A DNA stretch of 37,235 nt, from contig SHZC01000025.1 in NCBI GenBank assembly GCA_009692505.1, positions 1 through 37,235 on the forward strand, written 5' to 3'. The position numbers and the translations under genes are program-made. Below the pieces are notes generated by a model that worked only from the letters and a program-made list of their open reading frames with translations, did not search any database and was not told where the DNA came from. This document shows positions 1-8,380 of this stretch, in pieces. Numbering within the stretch: position 1 is the stretch's first letter; each line of letters opens with the position of its first letter. This DNA is from Myxococcales bacterium. Lineage in GTDB: Bacteria; Myxococcota_A; Bradymonadia; UBA7976; UBA1532.

Positions 1-2
1 AG

Positions 3-551
3 GCGCACATCTTGGAGGTGCGGAACGTCTCCTTCGTCAACAACAGCTCGCCACGGGGCGGGGCGATCTGCTCGGTCCTTATCCCGGGCGTGTATTCGAA
101 CCTGCAATTCTATGGGAACCAAGCCTCGGAGGGCGGCGGCGCGTTGTACATCGAGAACTCCACGTCGACGCTGTCGTACTCGACCCTCGTGGGCAACGGC
201 GCACCCAACGGTGGGGCCATTCTCGTGACCGCCGGGAGCGCCACCGTAACGGGCCTCATCGCGACCCGCTCCCAGGGCGGGGCCGACGTCTCCTTCGAAG
301 GGGGCGCGGCGGTCAACTGGGTCTATAGCAACGTCTTCGGCGGTGAAGCCGGCGCGGCGTTCGCAGGTTTGGCGGATCCGACTGGGCAGAACGGCAACAT
401 CTCCGCCGACCCCGGCTTCCGCAACGAGGCGATGTCCGACTATCGGCTCGGGCCCGCCAGCGTCTGCGTGGACGCGGGTGATCCGGGTCATACGGACGTC
501 AACGGCTCGCGGTCGGACATGGGCGCGTTTGGTGGCCCACTTGCGCGCTGA
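3..551 (+). CDS. Beta-helix / choice-of-anchor Q-like surface protein, C-terminal part
   Basis: The reading frame is open from the first bases of the window, so the gene begins upstream and only its last ~182 residues are visible. The visible part is Gly/Asn-rich with short repeating blocks (NNSS, YGNQASEGGGALYIENS, LVGNGAPNGGAI) typical of right-handed parallel beta-helix or polymorphic outer-membrane-protein repeats. It ends with an aspartate/glycine segment (DAGDPGHTDVNGSRSDMGAFGGP), the usual end of 'choice-of-anchor Q' domains. Such proteins are exported and lie on the cell surface. No catalytic residues can be assigned. The stop overlaps the proposed start of the next gene, which suggests co-transcription with the CotH lipoprotein downstream. 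Confidence 0.8.
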   Translation, partial: AHILEVRNVSFVNNSSPRGGAICSVLIPGVYSNLQFYGNQASEGGGALYIENSTSTLSYSTLVGNGAPNGGAILVTAGSATVTGLIATRSQGGADVSFEGGAAVNWVYSNVFGGEAGAAFAGLADPTGQNGNISADPGFRNEAMSDYRLGPASVCVDAGDPGHTDVNGSRSDMGAFGGPLAR

Positions 552-2487
552 GCTCGGTAGGCGGTCCCTGGAGTGCCTGCGCGCGCTGCTTCTTGTGGTC
601 CTCGCTGGGGGCTGTGACGGAAGCGCCGGCCCGCGCTCGGCCCTGCCTCCGGGCACGATGACCGACATGGAGACCGGCGGCACCGGCGGGCAGGTTTCAA
701 GCGGCGGCGAGGGCGGGGCCGGTGGGACTCCGCTCGCCGATCGACCGCCTCCGGGCGGGGCCCTTGTCGCGGACGCGGCGACCGATCAGGGAATCGCGGG
801 CGGGCACACTTCCGACGCCGCGACGGGGGGCGTCCTTGTCCCTGAGGACATGGGGCACGGCGGCGGTCAGATCGCGCCTACGGACGGCGGCCCGACGGCC
901 GACATGGGCCCAGTCGGGCCGATGCAGAACGACGCCCCGCTTCGCATCAATGAGTTCATGGCGAGCAACCACCTCACGACCACCGACGACGTGGGTGAGA
1001 CCCCGGACTGGATCGAGCTCTACAACCCCACGGGCGATGCCGTTGATCTGGCCGGCTACCTCGTGACGAACGACGCGACCTTCGAGGAGGTCTACCACTT
1101 TCAAGACGGCGCGGTCGTCCCCGCCCACGGATACCTTGTCCTCTGGGCCGACAGCGACGCCGACATCGGGCCGACCCATCTGCCATTCACGCTCGAGAAG
1201 AACGGCGGGTTCATCGGGCTCGCCCGACCCGACGGCACGCCCATCGATCGGATCACGTACTTCACGCAGACGGCGGACATCTCCTCGGGCCGGAGGCCGG
1301 ACGGCTCGAACTTCTGGGATCTCATCTGGCTGGCTTCACCCGGCACGGCCAACCCCGAAGGTCGCGGCACGCCCTCGGCCAATGAGGATCCGGCGCGCCC
1401 CCCCGAGCAGGCGCCGAACGCGAGCAATATCGCCAACCGGCTGTTCGACAACCTGCCCGAGTTTCATGTTGAGATCAGCCCCGCCGGCATCGAGTCGCTG
1501 CGGGCCATGCCCCAGACCTATGTCGAGGCCTTCTTGACGTTTGAGGGCCGCCGATACGGGCCCGTCGGTGCGCGCCTCAAGGGGCAGAACTCGTTTCTGC
1601 CGATCGATCGCAAGCCCTCGCTCAAGCTCAAGATTGACGCCTTCGATTCGGGCGCGCGTTTCTTCGGCCTCGACATGGTCACTCTTCAGAACATGTCGGG
1701 TGATCAGACGATGGTGCACGAGGTCATCGGCTACTACGTCGCCCGAACGGCGGGCCTCGTGGCCTCTCGCGCCGGGCACGCGCTCGTCTACATCAACGCG
1801 GAGTATTACGGCGTCTATACGAACCTCGAGGCTATCGACCGGACCTTCCTCGGCAACTGGTTCGCCAATAACGACGGGTCGCTCTACGAGGGCTGGGACG
1901 TGGACTTCCGCCCGGACCATGTTCCCCAGTATCAGCACGAGGCCGGTGAAGACGACCGCAGCGTCCTGCTCAGCTTGGCACAGGTGCTGACGATGCCCGG
2001 TCCGGAGGCGATCGCCGCCGCCGAGCAGTTCATCGACATCGGCCAGTTCCAGCTCTACTGGGCGGTCTGCGCGAACATCGGCCAGTTCGACTCCTTCCCG
2101 TACAGCAACCCCGGCGACGACTACCACGTCTACATCGATCCCGAGTCGATGAAGGCCACGATCATCCCTTGGGGCATGGACGAGACGTTCTTCTCGCCGG
2201 AGCGAAACGTGCGGGGCGTGACCTCGGTCTTGGCCCAGCGTTGCCTCCAAGACCCGAACTGCGAGAACGGCTGGATCCTCCAACTCTGGGACATCCAGCA
2301 TCTCCTGCAGGACCTCGATCTCGCCGATGAGCTCGACCGGAGGTTGGACGTCATTCGTCCGCACGTCCCGCTCGATCGGCACAAACCGTACACGGACGCG
2401 CAGGTGACCACCGCGCAGCGCGCCATGCGTGACTTCATCGTCAACCGCGCACGGCAACTCTCCTTGTCGGTGCCCGAGCCGCAGTAA
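541..2487 (+). CDS. CotH-kinase family lipoprotein with lamin-tail domain
   Basis: Exported lipoprotein of about 648 residues. The reading frame is open further upstream, but that part runs through the previous gene. The TTG at 541 (or GTG at 532) gives a short basic start, a hydrophobic core and the lipobox LAGGC, so it is preferred; no clear ribosome site was found. A Gly-rich low-complexity linker follows the cysteine. A lamin-tail (LTD) fold spans roughly residues 133-237 (INEFMAS, DWIELYNP, GYLVLWAD). A CotH domain follows at about 300-620, with YGVYTNLE and the motif PWGMDETF, whose Asp is residue 547. CotH proteins are atypical protein kinases known from spore coats and fungal invasins; in this setting a role in surface-protein phosphorylation or structure is inference. 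The next gene is a related CotH protein 6 nt downstream. Confidence 0.88.
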   Translation: MRAELGRRSLECLRALLLVVLAGGCDGSAGPRSALPPGTMTDMETGGTGGQVSSGGEGGAGGTPLADRPPPGGALVADAATDQGIAGGHTSDAATGGVLVPEDMGHGGGQIAPTDGGPTADMGPVGPMQNDAPLRINEFMASNHLTTTDDVGETPDWIELYNPTGDAVDLAGYLVTNDATFEEVYHFQDGAVVPAHGYLVLWADSDADIGPTHLPFTLEKNGGFIGLARPDGTPIDRITYFTQTADISSGRRPDGSNFWDLIWLASPGTANPEGRGTPSANEDPARPPEQAPNASNIANRLFDNLPEFHVEISPAGIESLRAMPQTYVEAFLTFEGRRYGPVGARLKGQNSFLPIDRKPSLKLKIDAFDSGARFFGLDMVTLQNMSGDQTMVHEVIGYYVARTAGLVASRAGHALVYINAEYYGVYTNLEAIDRTFLGNWFANNDGSLYEGWDVDFRPDHVPQYQHEAGEDDRSVLLSLAQVLTMPGPEAIAAAEQFIDIGQFQLYWAVCANIGQFDSFPYSNPGDDYHVYIDPESMKATIIPWGMDETFFSPERNVRGVTSVLAQRCLQDPNCENGWILQLWDIQHLLQDLDLADELDRRLDVIRPHVPLDRHKPYTDAQVTTAQRAMRDFIVNRARQLSLSVPEPQ

Positions 2488-2493
2488 TCGAAG

Positions 2494-5400
2494 GTGACCC
2501 CATTGAAGCCCATCCGTCGTTTCCTGGTCGCGGCCCTGTTCACCTTGGCGTGTGGGGGGGGCGAGGAGCCCGGTTCGGTCGGTGGGGCCGGTGGGGCCGA
2601 CGGGCGTATTGGGTCGGGTGGGGCGGGGGGCTCGGGAGGCCTGGCTGACGCGGCGGCTCCGGGCGACACGCCGTTCGTCAACCAACCTGACGTCGTGCTC
2701 ACCGACCGTGGCGTTTCGCGAGACCTTCCGCCGGATCCCGACGACGGGGTCGAGCGGGACGCCCGAGTGATCTCACGCGACGGATCGGCCCTAACCGACG
2801 TCCGTATGGAGCCCGATCGACCCCTCGAGACCATCATCGAAGACGTCCGCTTCAATGAGGTCGACTGCCACGGTGACGAGTGGATCGAGCTCTTCAGCCT
2901 GCAGGACGGCCCGCTCGACCTCTCCGGTTTCCGGATCACCGACAGCGAGCTCGACGAGCCGCCCGAAGGCCACGTCTTCACGTTCTCCGAAGGTACGATC
3001 CTCGCGGGCCACGGCTTCTTTGTGCTCGAGGAGCTCGACGGTGACGCCGGGCAAGCCGCGCCGGTCGGCGACATGGCCCTGCCCCCGCCGCCGGTCGGCT
3101 TCGACTTCGGTATCTCCTGCAACGGCGAGATGCTCCGACTCCTCCGTCCGGACGGAACGACCGCCGACAGGGTCGATACCGGCGAGCGTGAGCAGCCGAA
3201 TACTTGGGGGCGCCTGCCCGATGGGACCGGAGCCTGGCAACATACGGAGCCGAGCAAGGGCCGCCAGAACCGCGATGGGGTCGACCCTGGCCGGCTGCTC
3301 TTCGATCCGCTGCAGGGAGGGGTCCCGACCATCACGCTCGCCATTGAGCCGATGGGGGTTGATGCCTTGACTCAAACCCCGCGCGCGACGGTTCCGGCGG
3401 AGTTCACCATCCAACTCCCCGGCCAGGACTTCCCGAGTGATCCCGTCGTGGTCGGCGTGCACATCAAGGGTCGAATCGGGAGCTTTCGCCCCTTCTCCGG
3501 CAAGGCGGGCTTCAAGATCGACGTCAACGAGTACGACAGCGGTCAGCGCGTCTTCGGCCAGAAGGAGCTGACCCTGAACAACAACGTTCAGGACCGCGCG
3601 TCCATGAGCCAGTACACGACGTTCCGGCTCGCGCGGGCGATGGGCATCTGCGCGCCCCGCGTCGGGTACGCCTGGCTGCGCGTCAACGGCGAGGACTACG
3701 GCCTGTATACGCACATCGAGAACTACGACGACCTCATCTTCAGCCGCTGCTTCGAGACGACGGGCCACGTTTATGAGGGTCGTTACGGCGAGGATCTCCG
3801 CCAGGACCTCCTCAATCGGTACGACGTGAAGGAAGGGGACCCGCTCCATCGGGAGGACATGGCGGCCATCCTGGCGGTGCTGGATATGCCACCGGAGGAA
3901 GGCCTCGTCAGGAGCGAGCTCGGGCAGCAGCTCTTCGACTGGAACGCGATCACCGCGGAGTTCGCGCTCGAGAACTACATCGGTCACTGGGACGGCTACG
4001 CGCCGACGCGGAATAACTGGGTCATGCACGTGACCGGGAGCGGTCAGCTCTCGCTTCAGCCGTGGGGCACCGATCAGTGCTTCGGACGCAACCTTGACCT
4101 GTATTCGGGGCAAGGCCGGCTCTTTCAAGTCTGCATGGCGGATCCCGCCTGCCGCGGCCTCTATGAAGACAAGATCGGGCAGCTGCTCGCGGTCCAGGAC
4201 GAGCTCAACCTCGAGCCCGAGCTGCGCGCCGTCTACGACGTGATCCGACCCTTCGTCGCCGAGGATCCGAAGTCGCCGTACCGCGAGCCGACCGTCGCCA
4301 GCGCCTTGGACAGCCTCATCGACTTTATGGCCAATCGACGCCGCGAGATCGGGATCCGGCTTGAGTGCCTGATCGGCGAGAACGCGGATCCCGACAACGA
4401 CGGCTTTCGCTGTGAGGCCGACTGCGCGCCCAACGATCCGGAGGTCAACCCCGGCGCCGCCGACTCCTGTCGGGATGGCATCGACCAGGACTGCTCAGGG
4501 GTGGCCGACGACGACCCGGGCTGCCCGGACTGCGACGAGCGGATTCGGGACGGGCACCGTTATCTCATCTGCGTCACGCCCCGCGACTGGCAGGTCTCCG
4601 GCCAGCACTGCGCCTTCTTCGGCTCGTCACTCGCGCAGATTGACCACAGCGGCGAGGCGGCCTGGGTCTACGAGCAGATCCGCCAGGTCCAGGTGCAGGA
4701 CTACTGGACGGGCCTGAACGATCGGGACTTCGAGGGCAACTTCACGTTTTCTCTAGGCTTCTTGGAAAATGACGAAGACCTGCCGTGGGCCGCCGGTCAG
4801 CCCAATAACGCCGGGGACGAGGACTGCGTGTACATGGCCGCGCAGACCGGGCTCTTCGATGACCTCAACTGCCTGCGCCAGAAGGCCGTCGTCTGCGAGG
4901 ACGCCTGCTTCGACGCCCGCGACTCGGACGGCGACGGCCAGAAGAAGTGCAGCGCCGACTGCGACGACACCGACCGCAACACTTACTGGGGGGCCCCGGA
5001 GATCTGCGGAGACGGCGTCGATCAGGACTGCGACGACCGCATCGACGAGGGGGAGAACTGTGATTGCTTCCAGGCCTTCAACGGCGCGCACGGCTACCGA
5101 GTCTGTGGAACCCCTCGCACCCAGTTGGAGGCCCGGAACCTCTGCCTCGCGACGGGCGCAGACCTGGCCGTCTTCGACACCGCCGGCGAGGCCGCGTGGG
5201 TCCAGAGCCAGGTCGCGCTCGTAGGCAGCCCCGATGCCTGGATTGGGCTCGAGGACCGCTTCAGCGTCGATGAGTTCAACTGGGTGGACGGCAACCCCCC
5301 GACGTTCACGGCGTGGGCCGATCGCGAGCCGAATAGCGGTGGGGCCGACGACTGCGTGGTCGCCCGTGGGGCCGATGGGCGCTGGGATGACCAAGGCTGC

Positions 5401-5586
5401 GGCGAGGTCTACGGCGTGGTCTGCGAGGACACGTGCCGACAGCGCGTCGATCTCGACCGGGACAACCACCCCGCCTGCGGCTCGGACTGCAACGACAATG
5501 ACCCCAACGTGCACCCCGGGGCGAGCGAGCGGTGCGATGGGGTCGACCAGGACTGTGATGGTCGGGTCGACGAGGCCTGCCGCTGA
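2494..5586 (+). CDS. Modular CotH-kinase lipoprotein with two C-type lectin domains and three MopE-type metal-binding modules
   Basis: About 1030 residues from GTG 2494. TTG 2503 is a good alternative start because GAAGG lies 8 nt before it. The signal peptide ends in a LAC lipobox, then a Gly-rich linker. Order: lamin-tail domain (~118-230, FNEVDCHGDEWIELFS); CotH domain (~265-615, PWGTDQCF with Asp527); MopE-type motif (~631-675); C-type lectin-like domain (~683-803, containing WTGL and QPN at 769-771); second MopE motif (~808-853); second lectin-like domain (~857-978, containing WIGL, EPN at 945-947 and WDD); third MopE motif (~982-1030). EPN plus W(N/D)D is the calcium and mannose-type signature of animal C-type lectins; the first domain has QPN. 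The MopE motif family was named for copper binding. The architecture suggests a secreted, metal-dependent glycan-binding kinase-like protein. Function is inferred. Confidence 0.9.
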   Translation: MTPLKPIRRFLVAALFTLACGGGEEPGSVGGAGGADGRIGSGGAGGSGGLADAAAPGDTPFVNQPDVVLTDRGVSRDLPPDPDDGVERDARVISRDGSALTDVRMEPDRPLETIIEDVRFNEVDCHGDEWIELFSLQDGPLDLSGFRITDSELDEPPEGHVFTFSEGTILAGHGFFVLEELDGDAGQAAPVGDMALPPPPVGFDFGISCNGEMLRLLRPDGTTADRVDTGEREQPNTWGRLPDGTGAWQHTEPSKGRQNRDGVDPGRLLFDPLQGGVPTITLAIEPMGVDALTQTPRATVPAEFTIQLPGQDFPSDPVVVGVHIKGRIGSFRPFSGKAGFKIDVNEYDSGQRVFGQKELTLNNNVQDRASMSQYTTFRLARAMGICAPRVGYAWLRVNGEDYGLYTHIENYDDLIFSRCFETTGHVYEGRYGEDLRQDLLNRYDVKEGDPLHREDMAAILAVLDMPPEEGLVRSELGQQLFDWNAITAEFALENYIGHWDGYAPTRNNWVMHVTGSGQLSLQPWGTDQCFGRNLDLYSGQGRLFQVCMADPACRGLYEDKIGQLLAVQDELNLEPELRAVYDVIRPFVAEDPKSPYREPTVASALDSLIDFMANRRREIGIRLECLIGENADPDNDGFRCEADCAPNDPEVNPGAADSCRDGIDQDCSGVADDDPGCPDCDERIRDGHRYLICVTPRDWQVSGQHCAFFGSSLAQIDHSGEAAWVYEQIRQVQVQDYWTGLNDRDFEGNFTFSLGFLENDEDLPWAAGQPNNAGDEDCVYMAAQTGLFDDLNCLRQKAVVCEDACFDARDSDGDGQKKCSADCDDTDRNTYWGAPEICGDGVDQDCDDRIDEGENCDCFQAFNGAHGYRVCGTPRTQLEARNLCLATGADLAVFDTAGEAAWVQSQVALVGSPDAWIGLEDRFSVDEFNWVDGNPPTFTAWADREPNSGGADDCVVARGADGRWDDQGCGEVYGVVCEDTCRQRVDLDRDNHPACGSDCNDNDPNVHPGASERCDGVDQDCDGRVDEACR

Positions 5587-5600
5587 GTCGTCGCTGATTG

Positions 5601-5615
5601 GTCAAGCATCTTGAC
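5601..5615. promoter_or_regulatory. 15-bp perfect inverted repeat upstream of TSP3 lipoprotein gene
   Basis: GTCAAGcatCTTGAC: two 6-bp arms around 3 bp, lying 15 nt after the CotH/lectin stop and 61 nt before the next start codon. The symmetry fits an operator for a dimeric regulator. The stem is too short and lacks a T-run, so it is not a convincing terminator. No regulator gene can be linked to it from this window. Confidence 0.25.
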
Positions 5616-5676
5616 GAAGCCTGGAGGCCCCGGTTGGGGTTGCCGCCCGCGACGGCTTCTCTTTAGGCTGCGGCCC

Positions 5677-6283
5677 ATGGCTTATCGGCGGCTTGATCTC
5701 CTGCGGTGTGTCATGGGCCTTGCCGCGAGCTTGTGCGCGCTCGCCGCGGGCCTGTGCGCGTGCGAAGACGCCTCGTCCGTTCGTCCGAAAGCGGACGCTC
5801 AGGCGACCTCAGACGGGTCGTTACCGCGCGCCGACACGAGCGAGCCCGCCCGATGTTCGGCCCGACTTGGGGATCGACTTGGGTCTCGACTTGGGGCTCG
5901 ACGGCGCCTCAGCCGTCGACGGCCTCCTCGATCAAGCGGCGCCCGACCTTCGTTCAAGCCCTGACACGGCGAACCCCGTCGACCTCGGCCGCGTACCTGA
6001 TCTCCCAGCCCCGATCGACAGCGACGGCGACGGCCTGGAAGACGCCGACGACCTCTGTCCGTGCGCCGCGGACCCCAGCAACGCCGACTCCGATGGGGAC
6101 GGCGCGGGGGATGTCTGCGATGGCTCGCCGGACCTCTGGCAGGCCCGCCTCGTCTCGCAGCGCCTGCTCGCGGTCGGCGGGCACGCGCTCAACGAGCTCA
6201 ACGACCTCCACTCCCAGGCTGGCGCCGCTCGACACCGAGCGTCCGGCGATGGGCTTTACTTGGAAGGACGCCTCTCTCTATGA
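5677..6283 (+). CDS. TSP3-repeat lipoprotein, interrupted by a frameshift
   Basis: The ATG at 5677 opens a clear lipoprotein signal (MAYRRLDLLRCVMGLAAS..., lipobox around LCAC) and a Ser/Asp-rich linker. At about 5838-5860 the sensible protein moves to the +1 frame, where an Asp-Leu-Gly repeat (5864-5899), one complete thrombospondin type-3 repeat (DSDGDGLEDADDLCP...GDVCD) and a C-terminal segment ending at TGA 6281-6283 are read. Neither frame alone gives a complete protein: the first lacks the repeats, the second lacks a signal. TSP3 repeats bind calcium in extracellular proteins. The final TGA overlaps the next ATG (ATGA), indicating translational coupling with the collagen-like gene. The break is a one-base insertion, a two-base loss, or a sequence error. 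Confidence 0.72.
5864..5899 (+). repeat. 12-bp tandem repeat (x3) encoding Asp-Leu-Gly units
   Basis: Three consecutive copies of gacttgggNNtc at 5864-5875, 5876-5887 and 5888-5899 encode DLGI/DLGL units just after the frameshift. It is a low-complexity linker; similar DLG repeats occur in the linker of the ceramidase lipoprotein in this window. Confidence 0.7.
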
Positions 6284-7781
6284 ACGTCAGCGCCAAGCTC
6301 CTGCTGCTCGTCGGCCTCGTCCTTACCGCCCCCTCGGGCGCGGCCCAAGCGCAGGCCGGCGGTGAAGTCACGCTCACCTATCAGGGGCAGCTCTCCGATC
6401 TGGCCGGCCGCCCGGTGACGGGCTCGCGAGACGTGACCTTTCGTCTCTACGCCGACGCCGAGGTGGGTGAGGCCCTCTTCGTCGAATCGCACGTCAGCGT
6501 CGACATCGTCGATGGGCTCTCCGCCTCGGTGCTCGGGACGCGAACACCCCTCGAGCCCGCGCTCGCCCGTGTCGACGCGCTGTGGCTCGGCGTGCAAATC
6601 GGCGAGGCCGAGGAGCTTTTGCCTCGCATGCGGGTCGGCGGTGCCGTGCGGGCCCTGTGGGCGGCCAAGGCGACCTCGACGGCTTCACAAATTGGATCGA
6701 GCTTCTCGTCGGCACGAGCCCCGACGACAGCGTGGACGTGCCCGCCGACGCGGATGGGGATCGGGTGCCCGACGCGCTCGTCGGTCCGATGGGGCCACGC
6801 GGCGCGATTGGATCCGCCGGGGCGCAAGGCCTCGAAGGCCCAGCCGGACCTGAAGGCCAGGCAGGGCCGCGGGGGATTCAGGGGCTTGTGGGCCCAAGCG
6901 GAGACGAGGGTGCCCAGAGGCTCGCCGGAGCTGCGGGACCCAATGGGGCGCAGGGGCCTCAGGGCTTGGCGGGCGCGCAGGGTCTGGAGGGCCTCGCGGG
7001 CGCTTTTGGACTTCAGGGCCCGCGCGGGCTCGTGGGACCAGCCGGTGCGGCGGGCGTACCCTTCGAGTTGGACACGGACACGGATTTGGACGGCTTCCCC
7101 GACTGGCTCGAGTACGTCGTCGGCTCGAGCCCCATCGACGACGCGGATCGGCCTATTGATCTCAATCGCGACGGTGTGGCCGACGTCTTCGGTGAGGAGC
7201 CCGGCGGCGCGGCGATCTCTGAGACCGGCTGGGCCTACGTCTCGGCCGGCAACGGCTACACCTGTGGTTTACGCCGCAACGGCCGACTCTTCTGCACGGA
7301 CTCGTCGATCTACGGCGAAGGCACCGCGCCCATCGGTGAGTTCACCCACGTCTCCGCAGGCGGCACCTTGACCTGCGGCATCCAGCGCGGGGGGACGGCC
7401 GCCTGCTGGGGCGCCGCCACCGGCAATCTGCTTTTGAACATTCCTGCGGGCGTCCACACGCAGATCTCAGTCGGCACGGCCTTCGCCTGCGCGATGACCG
7501 ACGCCAACACGATCCGCTGCTTGGGTGACAATACGAACGGCAAGGCCACCCCCGTCGAAGGCACGTTCGCCGAGGTGATCACCGGCAACGCCAACGCCTG
7601 CGGCCGCCGGGCCAACGGGACCGTCTTGTGCTGGGGCGTCAGGGTCAACAGCTTCCTGCAGCCGCCCGCCGGCGCCGGGTTCGTCCAGGTGAGCGCGGGT
7701 GGCCAGATGGGCTGCGGCCTGCGCGAAGACGCCACGGCCGACTGTTGGGGCTACGACGCCGGGGGCAACGACCTGCCCTGA
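6280..7781 (+). CDS. Exported collagen-like / RCC1-repeat protein, interrupted by a frameshift
   Basis: ATG 6280 overlaps the previous stop (ATGA) and opens a signal peptide (MNVSAKLLLLVGLVLTAPSG, cleaved near AQA). A beta-rich N-terminal domain follows (VTLTYQGQLSDLAGRPVTG, TFRLYAD), of a type often found before fibre-like proteins. At about 6650-6685 the sensible reading moves to the -1 frame: DGFTNWIELLVGTSP, then 30 Gly-X-Y triplets (6783-7052), an EF-hand-like acidic segment (DTDTDLDGFPDWLEY), and five RCC1/alpha-tubulin-suppressor-like repeats of ~40 residues, each with paired cysteines, to TGA 7779-7781. The collagen-like stalk with a beta-propeller-like head suggests a trimeric surface fibre with a binding head. 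The frameshift would cut off stalk and head unless it is a sequence error. Confidence 0.75.
6783..7052 (+). repeat. Collagen-like Gly-X-Y region, 30 triplets with one Gly-to-Arg break
   Basis: The -1 frame encodes 30 consecutive triplets; 29 begin with Gly. The 16th is RLA (codon AGG, one transition from GGG), between GAQ and GAA. The tract is rich in Pro, Ala and Gln and lies between two acidic EF-hand-like segments. Confidence 0.9.
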
Positions 7782-7790
7782 GGGCCACCC
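7779..7790 (+). repeat. 12-bp direct repeat, left copy, flanking the toxin-antitoxin module
   Basis: TGAGGGCCACCC, beginning with the stop codon of the RCC1 gene. The same 12 bases occur at 8358-8369, after the toxin remnant; with the CCN before them the match is 14 of 15. The two copies bracket the module. Confidence 0.6.
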
Positions 7791-7840
7791 TTCGCGTCGT
7801 CGGGCTGATTCGACTGCGATGCGCAGGCCCAGAACAACCG

Positions 7841-8074
7841 ATGGAACTCAGGATGATCGCCGAACCCGCAGGATTTGAAACCCTCTCCAAGGCGGACCAG
7901 ATCCGCTACGTGCAGGATCTTTGGGACAGGATCATCGACAGCCCGGGCGACGTCCCCGTTCGAGAGTCTCACGTTCAACTCGCAGCGAGCCGGCTTTCAG
8001 CTTTTAGGCTCGACCCGACACATGCTCGACCGGCCACTGAGGTCATCGATCGGCTGTCATCCAAGGCGCGCTGA
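7841..8074 (+). CDS. Addiction-module antitoxin of the PF09720 type
   Basis: 77 residues from ATG 7841 (ATG 7853 is an alternative; neither has a strong ribosome site). The segment LSKADQIRYVQDLWDRI followed by a helical tail (LAASRLSAFRLDPTHA...EVIDRL) matches the compact 'putative addiction module component' antitoxins, which are encoded directly before a RelE/ParE-type toxin. Here the stop shares one base with the toxin start (TGATG). These antitoxins bind and neutralise the toxin and usually repress their own operon; no operator was recognised. The antitoxin looks complete, whereas the toxin downstream does not. Confidence 0.8.
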   Translation: MELRMIAEPAGFETLSKADQIRYVQDLWDRIIDSPGDVPVRESHVQLAASRLSAFRLDPTHARPATEVIDRLSSKAR

Positions 8075-8324
8075 TGAAGTACAGGCTCATTGCGCAGCCT
8101 GAGGGCGACCTTGATGTTGTCGCGGTCTTCGATTGGCATGAGCTGGAACGGCCGGGCCTGGGGCATGAGTTCTTGGACCGATTGTGGGCCAAGGACTCCC
8201 AAGGGCACTCACTCGAAGGTGTCCCTATGCGGTCTACTTCGCGACGGAGCAGGAGATAATCGTGATTCTGGCAGTGCTGAACGTCGCGAGGGATCCGGCC
8301 GAGTGGAAGCAGCGCGTTCCGTAA
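8074..8324 (+). pseudogene. RelE/ParE-type toxin remnant (frameshifted, internally shortened)
   Basis: ATG 8074 opens MKYRLIAQPEGDLDVVAVFDWH...GLGHEFLDRL, the N-terminal half of a RelE/ParE-superfamily toxin. After about residue 38 the frame becomes unlike the family and would end at 8259. The C-terminal half continues in the -1 frame from about 8214: RRCPYAVYFATEQEIIVILA, then RDPAEWKQR and TAA at 8322-8324, a good match to the family's final strands. Joined, the two halves give about 83 residues against the usual 95-100, so a small internal deletion is likely as well as the frameshift. Such a gene should make no active toxin. A single sequencing error would explain the frameshift but not the missing middle. 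Confidence 0.8.
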
Positions 8325-8357
8325 CGGCAGCCTCTTTCGCGCCCGCCGCCCTTGCCT

Positions 8358-8369
8358 TGAGGGCCACCC
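8358..8369 (+). repeat. 12-bp direct repeat, right copy, flanking the toxin-antitoxin module
   Basis: TGAGGGCCACCC, an exact match to 7779-7790, lying between the toxin remnant and the rpmG terminator. Confidence 0.6.
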
Positions 8370-8380
8370 GCCTTTAAACA

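Noticed and set aside
1336..2685. 449-codon minus-strand reading frame opposite the CotH genes
   Set aside because: Arg/Val/Asp-rich translation without domains; it mirrors the high-GC codon pattern of the strong plus-strand CotH genes.
5629..5640. CCCC-GGTT-GGGG hairpin after the CotH/lectin gene
   Set aside because: Stem of four pairs without a T-run; too weak for an intrinsic terminator.
5830..6690. Programmed ribosomal frameshifting in the TSP3 and collagen-like genes
   Set aside because: No slippery heptamer with a following stem-loop was seen, and the two shifts are in opposite directions; mutation or sequence error is simpler.
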